NCBI GenBank assembly: GCA_035385585.1
Contig: DAOOKJ010000011.1
Coordinates: forward strand, 1-12,997
DNA length: 12,997 bases
Reading direction: 5' to 3'
Source: DAOOKJ01 sp035385585
Lineage (GTDB): Bacteria; Patescibacteriota; Minisyncoccia; UBA6257
Part shown: piece by piece, positions 1 through 6,045 of the stretch
Layout: each line of letters opens with the position of its first letter
How positions within the stretch are numbered: position 1 is the stretch's first letter
Program-made: the position numbers and the translations under genes
Notes under the pieces: model-generated
Told to the model about the DNA's origin: nothing
Database searches by the model: none
What the model saw: the letters and a program-made list of their open reading frames with translations, nothing else

Positions 1-1335
1 TTAACTAATAAAACTGTCTAGATTTTCTTTCCAACTCTGAGTTGAGGTGTGAATAACTCGGCCGACAAAAAGTTGACGAAGCAATCTTAGTTCAGGAATT
101 TTACTAATGGCAATTTTATATTTCAAATATTCCGGTTTTTCTAAATCCTCTTCTTTAAGATAAATTGGTTCTCGACGAAAATTTATCTCTAGCATACAGC
201 GGTTAAATTTTTTAACCAAATCATTTAATTCTTCTCCTAGAGGAACTTTAAATAAATAGGTAGCCTTGCCTCCACTTTCAATAGTTGAACCTGCCTCCAT
301 CACTAAGAAATTTTCTCCCTTGTTAGAAGAAATTGGCATTAAAAACCAAAGATACTCGCCGGTTAAATCTCCCATTAAATCTCTTTTAATCCCAATAAAA
401 ATTTGGTCACTTTTAGATAATGCTTTAAGGTAATCATAGTATTCTTTAATTCCAATTTTTATCAACTCTTTTTCTAGTCCTTGCCAAATGCCAGAGAAAA
501 TTTTATCCAATTCGTTTTTTTCCACTGCTCGGCCATCTTTTAAAAGTTCGGCGGCTTTTTGAAGAGACAAGGGGTCTAATTCTGGCAAAATTTCTTTAAG
601 AATTGCCTGAGTTTTTAAAGATAATTCTGCTATGGCTTCTTTTAGAACTTTGTCCAGAATATCAAATTTTTCTCCAAAATGAGATAAAATTAAAAAACTG
701 AATTCGGTTTTAATTGAAATCTGATAATTTTCGTCTTTGAATTCAATAATTTCGCTATAAGGAATTCTAATTAAATCGCCTTGCTCTGGTTTTATTATCA
801 ATCCAGTATCACAAATCTCAACTTCGGCTTTACCAAAACGTCTTTTTCCGTTCTCTTCATAATTATATTCACCCTCTAAACCGCTCTTTCTCACCTTCTC
901 TTCCATTAAAAGTTCTGTCTTGATTATCTCCTGGCGAAGTTTAGAAAAAACTCTGGCAAAATCATCATATTGATAACCCAAATTTGAAATAACTGCTTTT
1001 TCTCCGCCAGAAAGCGATAAATATATTTTATAATCTTGAGCAAAAAAATCACTAATATCCCTTAAGAAAAAAGTAAACGCTTTGCCATTCTTTAAAATCA
1101 AAGAAAGTTTTTCTTCATCAAGAATAAATTGCGCTTCGCCATTTTCAATTTCTTTCCCAGTTTCGTCAATTAAAGTAAAACTTCCATTAATCTGAAATAT
1201 TACTTTTGGTGCTTTCTTTTTTTGATCTTCGGCTTTCTTATTATTTTTACTCTTTCCTTGTTCTGATATTATCTTTTGTATTAGTTCCGGTTCTAAAAAA
1301 TTATCGTTTGTTTGTTGATTATTGTTTTCCTCCAT
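1..1335 (-). CDS. Hypothetical soluble protein with two tandem PH-like repeats
   Basis: No function is recognised. The 444-residue protein has no signal peptide or membrane segment. Residues 1-45 are polar and Asn/Lys/Glu-rich, so probably disordered. Residues about 50-140 and 152-240 look like two copies of one beta-rich unit ending in an amphipathic helix. Both copies share a G-x-A strand (GEAQF at 67-71, GKAEV at 168-172), a central D/E-F segment (ISDFF, IIEFK), a Y-x-I strand (YKIYL, YQISI), an aromatic-plus-D turn and a final helix ending in E-I or E-L. This pattern resembles bacterial PH-like domains, a structural inference only. The C-terminal half (about 245-444) has a helical stretch and then another mixed beta/alpha region. 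The start is the ATG at 1335. An in-frame ATG at 1452 is rejected because it would lie inside the zinc-ribbon gene, whose stop is 17 bases upstream. The short gap suggests co-transcription. Confidence 0.75.
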   Translation of the reverse strand: MEENNNQQTNDNFLEPELIQKIISEQGKSKNNKKAEDQKKKAPKVIFQINGSFTLIDETGKEIENGEAQFILDEEKLSLILKNGKAFTFFLRDISDFFAQDYKIYLSLSGGEKAVISNLGYQYDDFARVFSKLRQEIIKTELLMEEKVRKSGLEGEYNYEENGKRRFGKAEVEICDTGLIIKPEQGDLIRIPYSEIIEFKDENYQISIKTEFSFLILSHFGEKFDILDKVLKEAIAELSLKTQAILKEILPELDPLSLQKAAELLKDGRAVEKNELDKIFSGIWQGLEKELIKIGIKEYYDYLKALSKSDQIFIGIKRDLMGDLTGEYLWFLMPISSNKGENFLVMEAGSTIESGGKATYLFKVPLGEELNDLVKKFNRCMLEINFRREPIYLKEEDLEKPEYLKYKIAISKIPELRLLRQLFVGRVIHTSTQSWKENLDSFIS

Positions 1336-1352
1336 ATATAAAAAGACGATAT

Positions 1353-2018
1353 TTATCCTATTTTTTCTCCGCAATTTCCGCAAAATCTTGTGCCAATTGG
1401 ATTTTTTGCTCCACATTTTGGACAAACCACCAATTCCAAAGAAGCGCCGCAATTAACGCAATATTTTCCTGTGCCTGCTGGTTTTCCGCAGACAAGACAA
1501 ATTGTTTGTCTGGCTTCAATTTCGCCGGTAAAAACTTGAGTGGCGGCTGCTTTTTCTTCTATATCTTCGGTTCTTTTTTTGGCTCTGGCAGCCGCTACTT
1601 CAACAGATTCTCTGGGCGCGCAAGAAACACATAAATTTTCTTGTTCATTCCAACAATTTTCACAAACCCATCTGGTGCATTTAGGACAACGATAAAAATG
1701 GGCTTTTGCTTCGGCTTGGGCCTGGGCAAAAGCAAGGTCATGCTCTTTGCGCCATTGGGGTGACATTTGAGAAAAACTTTCACTGATTGCTTCGGTTCCT
1801 CTTTCAACTCCATAACCTATATTATATTTTCCAGTCATTTGTGAAGCGGCGCCAAAAATTCCTCCAATAGTTTTAAATATTCCTTTTGTTTTATAAGTTT
1901 TTGAAGGGATAAATTTGGTTTGGTAACCTTCATTGCAATTAGCACAATTAAACGTAAATTGAAAACCAGCTTCAGTGCTGTCGTCAGTATAATTGTCAGT
2001 AAAAGGCTGAAGAGTCAT
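1353..2018 (-). CDS. Multi-zinc-ribbon protein (DZANK-like C-terminus)
   Basis: A 221-residue cytosolic protein with eight cysteine pairs of CxxC type, at residues 25/28, 111/114, 119/122, 130/133, 174/177, 187/190, 199/202 and 213/216. The last four form two consecutive zinc ribbons in the DZANK style (CPKCGA and CGNCGEK are typical). The N-terminal part has an aromatic FQFTF strand before the first pair, a Gly-rich amphipathic stretch at about 46-70, then a conserved-looking WRKEHD segment at 90-95 and an Ala-rich helix leading into the central CPKC/CENC/CVSC cluster. The overall layout resembles, from memory, zinc-ribbon proteins found in several bacterial phyla, but I know no established function. 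Such ribbons usually mediate protein or nucleic acid contacts. It lies 28 bases after the anchored 137-residue gene and 17 bases before the PH-like gene, so it is likely the middle gene of a three-gene operon. No Shine-Dalgarno is visible. Confidence 0.85.
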   Translation of the reverse strand: MTLQPFTDNYTDDSTEAGFQFTFNCANCNEGYQTKFIPSKTYKTKGIFKTIGGIFGAASQMTGKYNIGYGVERGTEAISESFSQMSPQWRKEHDLAFAQAQAEAKAHFYRCPKCTRWVCENCWNEQENLCVSCAPRESVEVAAARAKKRTEDIEEKAAATQVFTGEIEARQTICLVCGKPAGTGKYCVNCGASLELVVCPKCGAKNPIGTRFCGNCGEKIG

Positions 2019-2046
2019 AAGATTTTTTAAATTATTTTAACTTTTT

Positions 2047-2460
2047 TTATGGCGCTAATTCTCGAGCCCGCTGCATATACTTTTGGGCAACCTCTTGAAG
2101 ATGCTGAGGATCTTCTTGAAGCATCTCGCTATAAGCCTGAACCTGTTCTGGAGTAACTCCATATTTTGCGAATAATTCTTTTTCTTTGGCTACCCAGGCA
2201 GCAGGATTAGTGCTACTGTAATAGGTGGTATGAGCCATTATCTCAATGAAAATATCGTCGTTCATTTTGCCAATATCGCCTGTTCCAGTTGGTTCACTAG
2301 TAACACTACCTTCAGTTCCAGCGCCACCTGTTTCTTCTGTCGAAGGTGTAATTGCAGGAACTGTTTCTTGTCCGCCTTTTTTTGAAACATTCAAACCAAA
2401 AATAACGCCAATGACAACAACCACGACAACGATAATAACCGGTATCAGATATTTTTTCAT
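2047..2460 (-). CDS. Small membrane-anchored protein with an extracytoplasmic helical domain
   Basis: A 137-residue protein. Residues 1-3 are MKK, followed by a strongly hydrophobic, Val/Ile-rich segment at 4-24 that lacks a lipobox cysteine and probably serves as an uncleaved anchor. A flexible Thr/Ser/Gly/Glu/Pro-rich linker spans about 29-62. The C-terminal domain (65-137) is predicted helical and carries W89, K92 and E93, a GVTPEQV turn and a Gln/Glu-rich helix. By the positive-inside rule (KK at the N-terminus) the C-terminal domain should face outside. No family is recognised. It is the first gene of a probable operon with the zinc-ribbon and PH-like proteins, and follows the large membrane protein after 150 bases of repeat-containing DNA. 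The leader before its ATG is almost all A and T and has no Shine-Dalgarno. Confidence 0.72.
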   Translation of the reverse strand: MKKYLIPVIIVVVVVVIGVIFGLNVSKKGGQETVPAITPSTEETGGAGTEGSVTSEPTGTGDIGKMNDDIFIEIMAHTTYYSSTNPAAWVAKEKELFAKYGVTPEQVQAYSEMLQEDPQHLQEVAQKYMQRARELAP

Positions 2461-2478
2461 AAGTATTTTTTAATTTAA

Positions 2479-2597
2479 TTTTTTGTTCCTGCCCATCTTT
2501 TTACCAATCCACATCTTTCTATCTTTTTTGTTCCTCTTATCTTTTTGAACCAAACAGATAAACGCGAAAAGCACAGACAGGCAAAAAGATGGGCAGG
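2479..2597. repeat. Intergenic inverted and imperfect direct repeats (degenerate mobile-like element)
   Basis: This gap between two minus-strand genes carries a perfect 15-bp inverted repeat: 2488-2502 (cctgcccatcttttt) and 2583-2597, separated by 80 bases. The left arm also sits in an imperfect direct repeat: 2479-2502 and 2524-2546 share a T-run, GTTCCT, a variable core and ATCTTTTT. A further 6-bp inverted pair (ttatct 2538-2543, agataa 2557-2562) lies inside. No coding capacity is seen. Terminal inverted repeats around a short core recall a MITE or a REP-type element. As RNA, the arms could pair into a long hairpin between the two genes and act as terminator or processing site. These roles are inference. 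Confidence 0.55.
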
Positions 2598-2610
2598 TGA
2601 ATCGACCTTT

Positions 2611-4788
2611 TTATTTAACTTTTTTCAAGGATTTTCCGCATTTAATGCATTTATCACTTAATGGAGGTTGTTCTTGACCACAATAAGGACATTTTACTAT
2701 TAACCGCGCTCCGCAATCTTCGCACTGGTCGCCAAAAAATGTTATTTTTCCGCAATATGGACAGACAATCCTTAAATTCTGGCCGCATTTAGAACATACT
2801 AACCATTCTTTTTCCACTGGCTCGTGACATTTAGGACAGCGCATTGGTCCCAAAGGATTGCTTTTCCCGCAGAAAGGACAAACAGTGGAATCTGGCGGAA
2901 TTAATTCTCCACAATATTTACAAGGATGTTTATAACCAACAGTTGGTTTATTTGCTTCTTGGGTGCCAGTTGGTGTATAAGGAGGAGTAATTTCTCCTGT
3001 CCCTTCCCCTGAAAAAGCCAAATAACCAGGAACAATTAAATTTATAATCGGCACGATGATTAAAATTCCCCACCAATTTGGTTTATTTCTTTTTTCAGCA
3101 ATTGCCATCCAAATAATGATTATCATTACGATGTTAACAAGTGGAATCAAAAGCAAAACAAACCACCATAATGGTTTTTGAGCAATTTGAATCATCAAAA
3201 ATACATTGGCAATTGGAATCCAAGCCATCCAACCATTGGGAGTATTGGTCTTATTGGCGATTATTTGTAAACAAAGAGCAAAATAAATGTAAAAAGCCAA
3301 CCAAACCAATAAATACCAGCCACCAAACCAACCTCCTATTCCTATCAAAGAAAACCATTTCCACCATTCTCCTTCTCCTTTAAAAACACATTTTCTTTCT
3401 TGACAAACAAATCCTTCTAGGCAATCGGAATTTCTTAAACATTCTTCTATAACAGTTTGGCAAGAGTCATCAACTAAACATTGCTCCTCTTTGTCGCAAT
3501 TTTCTGGTTCACAAGTTCTTACTTGATGTCTTTCATTTTCTTTGCAATTTCCTCCTTGACATTCTTCATTTATCCAGGCTGAACATTGACAGCCACTTGT
3601 TTTAACACACTTTCCTTTTTCACACTTATATCCTTCACCGCAATAAGCCATTGACGACCATTCCAAACATTTATCATCATCAAAATTCCCGCATTTCTGA
3701 TAATTAAAATTATCAAAACATTGAGTTTGACCAATGCTACAGGTGTCTTGACAAGGAGAAATAACAGTAACCGTAGTGGGAGGAACAACAGTTGTGGGCG
3801 GAAGTTTTGTTGAAGTTGTTGGGGAAATGATAGTTGTAGGTGGAGCTTTTGAACATGCGCTATTACAATCTGATGTCTCGTAGCAAATCTTGGTCGTGGC
3901 TTTTTGACATTCAGTCAAAGAAGAATATTCGCCAGCCATCTCACATCTTTCCTCTTTACAAACAAAAAATTTAGTCAGAGAACCACTCTTTTTTATATCC
4001 AATTTATAACTAAGAACCTCACCGGTAATAGATGATGCCGGACTAACTCCTATAAAAATAGTAGTATCTGCGGCAGGAGTTAAAGAAAGATTGACTATCG
4101 CTCCTGGATTGGTAGATGATTTCTCATCAATTGATTCCCTATTAAAATTAAATAGTTCTAAACTAATTGCATCTGTTGCTGGCGGAGTTGCTTTAAATGT
4201 GTAAGTTATTCCTTTTTCTACTGAAATTTTATAATAATCTTTCAAATCATCCCCTTTTGGAGTCATGGCGGGATAATAACCAGCCAAATAACCCTGATGT
4301 TCTCCAATTCCAATATTTATGGCTTTCTCAAAAGTATCACCGGCATCAGTGAGAGAATTTGCATCATAATAGTTAATCAGAAAAAAATTTAGAATAAAAT
4401 CTATTGGTCCAAAAGACTCGTTAGATACTTTTAAATAGAAAGTATGGATACTTTTTTCTGAGTTTGGCAACCAATGAACAAATTCATTACTAAATTGCAA
4501 TTCTTCTTTTTCATCGTTATAAAGGATTAATTCTACATTACCAGTGTTAACTTCGACTTTAATTTCTTGTCCAGCACCTCCTTGAAGACGGTAAAACCTC
4601 GCATCTCCTTCTGAAAAAGAACCTTGATATTTTCCAGAAATAAGCGGGGTTGCAGTATCAAAATTGCTTCCGCCGGTTGGCAAAGCGCTTTGAGCAAAAA
4701 CAGGGCCCAAACCGCCAGCCAAAAACAAAAACAAAACAAAAGAACTAACGATTATTTTTTTATCGCCAAACAAAAATTTTTTAACCAT
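2611..4788 (-). CDS. Large surface/membrane protein: PPC-like domains, Cys-rich stalk, DUF5684-like membrane region, four zinc ribbons
   Basis: The 725-residue protein has a clear layout. A signal peptide covers 1-32 (likely cleavage after VFA). Two beta-sandwich segments resembling bacterial pre-peptidase C-terminal (PPC) domains lie at about 40-135 and 146-266; the second, with DYYKISVEKG, is the more convincing. Residues 277-467 contain 26 cysteines, an even number as expected for disulfides, interrupted by a Thr/Pro linker at 316-345. A Trp-rich hydrophobic region follows (about 478-592, three or four spans) whose GWMAWIPIANV and LLIPLVNIV motifs match the DUF5684 style. The C-terminus (623-717) has eight CxxC pairs, making four zinc ribbons. 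An extracellular N-terminus and zinc-binding cytosolic C-terminus require an odd number of spans, most simply three. Function is unknown; a surface sensor or scaffold is inferred. The downstream zinc-ribbon and anchored genes fit as partners. The ATG at 4788 gives a complete signal peptide. Confidence 0.82.
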   Translation of the reverse strand: MVKKFLFGDKKIIVSSFVLFLFLAGGLGPVFAQSALPTGGSNFDTATPLISGKYQGSFSEGDARFYRLQGGAGQEIKVEVNTGNVELILYNDEKEELQFSNEFVHWLPNSEKSIHTFYLKVSNESFGPIDFILNFFLINYYDANSLTDAGDTFEKAINIGIGEHQGYLAGYYPAMTPKGDDLKDYYKISVEKGITYTFKATPPATDAISLELFNFNRESIDEKSSTNPGAIVNLSLTPAADTTIFIGVSPASSITGEVLSYKLDIKKSGSLTKFFVCKEERCEMAGEYSSLTECQKATTKICYETSDCNSACSKAPPTTIISPTTSTKLPPTTVVPPTTVTVISPCQDTCSIGQTQCFDNFNYQKCGNFDDDKCLEWSSMAYCGEGYKCEKGKCVKTSGCQCSAWINEECQGGNCKENERHQVRTCEPENCDKEEQCLVDDSCQTVIEECLRNSDCLEGFVCQERKCVFKGEGEWWKWFSLIGIGGWFGGWYLLVWLAFYIYFALCLQIIANKTNTPNGWMAWIPIANVFLMIQIAQKPLWWFVLLLIPLVNIVMIIIIWMAIAEKRNKPNWWGILIIVPIINLIVPGYLAFSGEGTGEITPPYTPTGTQEANKPTVGYKHPCKYCGELIPPDSTVCPFCGKSNPLGPMRCPKCHEPVEKEWLVCSKCGQNLRIVCPYCGKITFFGDQCEDCGARLIVKCPYCGQEQPPLSDKCIKCGKSLKKVK

Positions 4789-4849
4789 ATTTTTGTTTAA
4801 AATTTAATGATTCGGCCTTAAATTGAAAGAAACTTTGCCTCTTAATAAA

Positions 4850-4858
4850 ATTATATCA
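4850..4858 (-). promoter_or_regulatory. Extended -10 promoter of the large membrane protein gene
   Basis: On the minus strand TGATATAAT is a perfect extended -10 (TG-N-TATAAT). The hexamer 17 bases upstream (TTGCTT) is only a 3/6 match to the -35 consensus. A perfect TTGACA lies nearby but only 13 bases from the -10, too close to pair with it normally. Transcription would begin near 4843, about 55 bases before the ATG at 4788. The site lies just after the tRNA gene. Confidence 0.55.
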
Positions 4859-4881
4859 AAATTTTTGTTGTCAAGCAAAAT

Positions 4882-4889
4882 AAAAAAAA
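4882..4889 (-). terminator. T-run at the 3' end of the tRNA transcript
   Basis: Eight consecutive T on the minus strand begin four bases after the tRNA discriminator base. No separate hairpin precedes it. The tRNA's own T arm or acceptor stem could provide the structure, so this is only a weak terminator candidate. Readthrough into the large membrane protein gene is possible. Confidence 0.3.
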
Positions 4890-4893
4890 CTAG

Positions 4894-4965
4894 TGGGCGA
4901 CGTAGGGATTGAACCTACGACCTCGTCTTTATCAGAGACGCGCTCTACCACTGAGCTAGTCGCCC
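4894..4965 (-). tRNA. tRNA-Ile (anticodon GAU)
   Basis: A complete cloverleaf of 72 nt. The 7-bp acceptor stem is GGGCGAC paired with GTCGCCC, with discriminator A. The D stem is GCTC/GAGC with a loop carrying GG, the anticodon stem is CGTCT/AGACG around the loop CTGATAA, and the T stem is GTAGG/CCTAC around the loop TTCAATC. The anticodon GAT reads isoleucine codons AUC and AUU. The 3' CCA is not encoded (CTA follows the discriminator), so CCA must be added by a nucleotidyltransferase. Confidence 0.96.
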
Positions 4966-4991
4966 AAAAAATCGCAAAATAAATTATTAAC

Positions 4992-5000
4992 AATATATCA
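4992..5000 (-). promoter_or_regulatory. Possible promoter of tRNA-Ile
   Basis: TGATATATT on the minus strand resembles an extended -10 (TG-N-TATATT, 5/6 in the hexamer), about 27 bases before the mature tRNA start. No good -35 is seen 17 bases upstream. A second possibility is TTGATG with TATTTT 17 bases downstream. Both are weak. Confidence 0.3.
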
Positions 5001-5024
5001 TCAACTATCGTATCTGAGCGCGAT

Positions 5025-5118
5025 TTGGCTTTCAATCGAAAGGCGTTCTTCCCGGAAAATATTTTTTATTTTGACAATCAAGGTATTTTCCCATTGAAAG
5101 CCAAGACTTTGGCTTTCA
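5025..5118. repeat. Nested inverted repeats, three alternating copies of a 10-12-mer
   Basis: The 12-mer ttggctttcaat (5025-5036) recurs as its exact reverse complement at 5093-5104, and the 10-mer ttggctttca recurs at 5109-5118. The second and third copies form a perfect 10-bp hairpin (5095-5104 with 5109-5118) around a 4-base loop. The first and second form a 12-bp outer stem that encloses an 8-bp inner stem (ggaaaata 5054-5061, tattttcc 5084-5091). The two folds are mutually exclusive because both use 5095-5104. No convincing gene lies here. It could be a structured RNA, a 3' processing or termination region for the 71-residue gene, or a decayed mobile element. Confidence 0.55.
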
Positions 5119-5138
5119 GCTCACTGAACTATGTGTCC

Positions 5139-5169
5139 AAAATAACGGAGAACTGTTCTCCTTTACTTT
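5139..5169. repeat. Palindromic dispersed repeat, copy A
   Basis: A 31-bp segment matches 12074-12104 at 29 of 31 positions by direct alignment. Its core is the palindrome GGAGAAC-T-GTTCTCC at 5147-5161. On the minus strand the copy begins across the stop codon of the 71-residue gene, so it forms the start of that gene's 3' untranslated region. With a following TTATTTT it might serve as a weak terminator, although the palindrome leaves a very small loop. Confidence 0.6.
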
Positions 5170-5378
5170 TGAATATCTTTAAAAATTTCTTTTGCCTTAT
5201 CAATATCTAGATGATCAACATTAGTGGCAGGAGGCAATGGTTTTAACAATAAATTAATATTTTTGATTAGAAAAGTCAAACTAAAAAAAACGAAAACAAC
5301 TAAAATAATAATTGAAAACGCAACTATTAAAATCAAAAACAGGTTATAACGGCTGGTATTTTTATTATTGTCTTCCAT
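5163..5378 (-). CDS. Small single-span membrane protein
   Basis: A 71-residue protein with a polar, Asn-rich N-terminus (1-11), one long hydrophobic segment at about 12-38, then NINLLLKPLPPATNVDHLDI and a short charged helix with KAKEIFKDIQK at the end. No family is recognised. It starts two bases after the stop of the PilO-like gene, so the two are almost certainly translated from one message. In classical type IV pilus operons pilO is followed by pilP, a lipoprotein; this protein has no lipobox and no PilP-like fold is evident, so only the position is comparable. The very tight coupling, hydrophobic segment and bacterial-like codon pattern support a real gene. Confidence 0.62.
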   Translation of the reverse strand: MEDNNKNTSRYNLFLILIVAFSIIILVVFVFFSLTFLIKNINLLLKPLPPATNVDHLDIDKAKEIFKDIQK

Positions 5379-5380
5379 AA

Positions 5381-5971
5381 TTATCTTAAATAAATTCTTC
5401 CGACTATTTTGACTTCGTAAGAGGCGGGAATAAATTGGGTAATAGTTTGCCCATCTCTTTTTATTTTTACGCTTGAGGCTGGATTGGTCTGATTTAATTC
5501 TATTTTTTCCAATCTTAAACTAAAAAAAGATTTATCTATTTCCTCAAGCCATTTAATTAAATTATCAATTCGGCCGCTTATTATTAAATTAAAATTATAA
5601 CTTTGGGGTTCGGCTGCGGTTTCTTTATTTAAAGTGCCAAATCGAAAACTAAAATTCAAATTATATTTTTCTGCCAATGATTTTAAATTGTTTTCTAAGT
5701 TAACGGTTTCTGCTTCTGATGGTAAACTTTGTTTTAATTTTAAAAGATAAGGTTCTGCTTCTTTAAGTTCTTTTTCAAAAGTTTGAATTTTTGCCATTAT
5801 TAATTGTTTGTTGAGTATCTCTTGTTTATAATTTTCTATTTTATTGTTTCTTTTTACAATGTCATTTCTAAAATAAATAAAAAGGCCCACTAATAAAATT
5901 ATCGCCAATAAAGCCAGGCCAATAGCAGTTAAAAGTCTTTTTTGAAAAAAAGTAAGTTTCTTTTTTGCCAT
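5381..5971 (-). CDS. PilO/GspM-like inner membrane protein (type IV pilus or type II secretion type)
   Basis: A 196-residue bitopic protein. A basic N-terminus (MAKKK) precedes a membrane span at about 12-34, a charged coiled-coil-like helix at 36-83 and a periplasmic-type alpha/beta domain at 88-196, with NLENNLKSLAEKYNL and a second helix DNLIKWLEEI characteristic of PilO/GspM ferredoxin-like folds. PilO forms part of the inner-membrane alignment complex linking the pilus motor to the pilus. The family match is by layout and helix pattern rather than a diagnostic catalytic motif. Genes for PilM, PilN, PilB or PilC are not adjacent, since dprA lies divergently upstream; the rest of the machine would have to be elsewhere. 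A strong promoter ends about ten bases before the ATG, so the leader is very short and has no Shine-Dalgarno. Confidence 0.68.
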   Translation of the reverse strand: MAKKKLTFFQKRLLTAIGLALLAIILLVGLFIYFRNDIVKRNNKIENYKQEILNKQLIMAKIQTFEKELKEAEPYLLKLKQSLPSEAETVNLENNLKSLAEKYNLNFSFRFGTLNKETAAEPQSYNFNLIISGRIDNLIKWLEEIDKSFFSLRLEKIELNQTNPASSVKIKRDGQTITQFIPASYEVKIVGRIYLR

Positions 5972-5987
5972 TTATAAGTAGTATTTT

Positions 5988-6016
5988 ATTATAGCAAACT
6001 ATTTTTCTCTTGCCAA
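5988..6016 (-). promoter_or_regulatory. Strong promoter of the PilO-like gene
   Basis: On the minus strand TTGGCA (6016-6011) stands 17 bases before TATAAT (5993-5988), which is preceded by TGC, giving an extended -10. The -35 matches five of six consensus bases and the -10 all six. The start of transcription should fall near 5981, about ten bases before the ATG at 5971. Its -35 overlaps that of the divergent dprA promoter. Confidence 0.72.
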
Positions 6017-6038
6017 ATCAAAAAATTTTGTTAATAAT
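6010..6038 (+). promoter_or_regulatory. Promoter of the dprA-topA-rel operon, probably leaderless
   Basis: TTGCCA (6010-6015, 5/6 match) is followed after exactly 17 bases by AATAAT (6033-6038, 5/6 match). Transcription would start about 6045, next to the ATG at 6046, so dprA would be translated from a leaderless or nearly leaderless message. The -35 is the complement of the divergent promoter's -35, shifted by one base. An in-frame TTG at 6010 would coincide with this -35 and is therefore unlikely to be the start codon. Confidence 0.5.
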
Positions 6039-6045
6039 AGAAAAG

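Noticed and set aside
1336..1452. 39-residue N-terminal extension of the PH-like protein from an ATG at 1452
   Set aside because: It would lie within the cysteine-rich C-terminal coding region of the zinc-ribbon gene in another frame; the Arg/Lys-rich extension is a shadow of that gene.
1206..1634. Plus-strand reading frame of 142 codons
   Set aside because: Fully antisense to two well-supported genes, with a composition (Phe, Ser, Cys, Tyr runs) typical of a complement of Lys/Glu-rich coding sequence.
2461..2610. CRISPR-like array
   Set aside because: Only two imperfect direct copies, variable in length and no spacer pattern; better described as an inverted-repeat element.
3570..3788. Minus-strand 72-codon frame within the large membrane protein gene
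   Set aside because: Out-of-frame shadow of the cysteine-rich stalk.
5025..5210. Plus-strand reading frame of 61 codons
   Set aside because: It consists mostly of the inverted repeats, overlaps the end of the 71-residue gene and resembles no protein.
6010..6045. TTG start for dprA giving twelve more residues
   Set aside because: The codon coincides with the best -35 box, and the ATG at 6046 fits both the promoter and the family's N-terminus.
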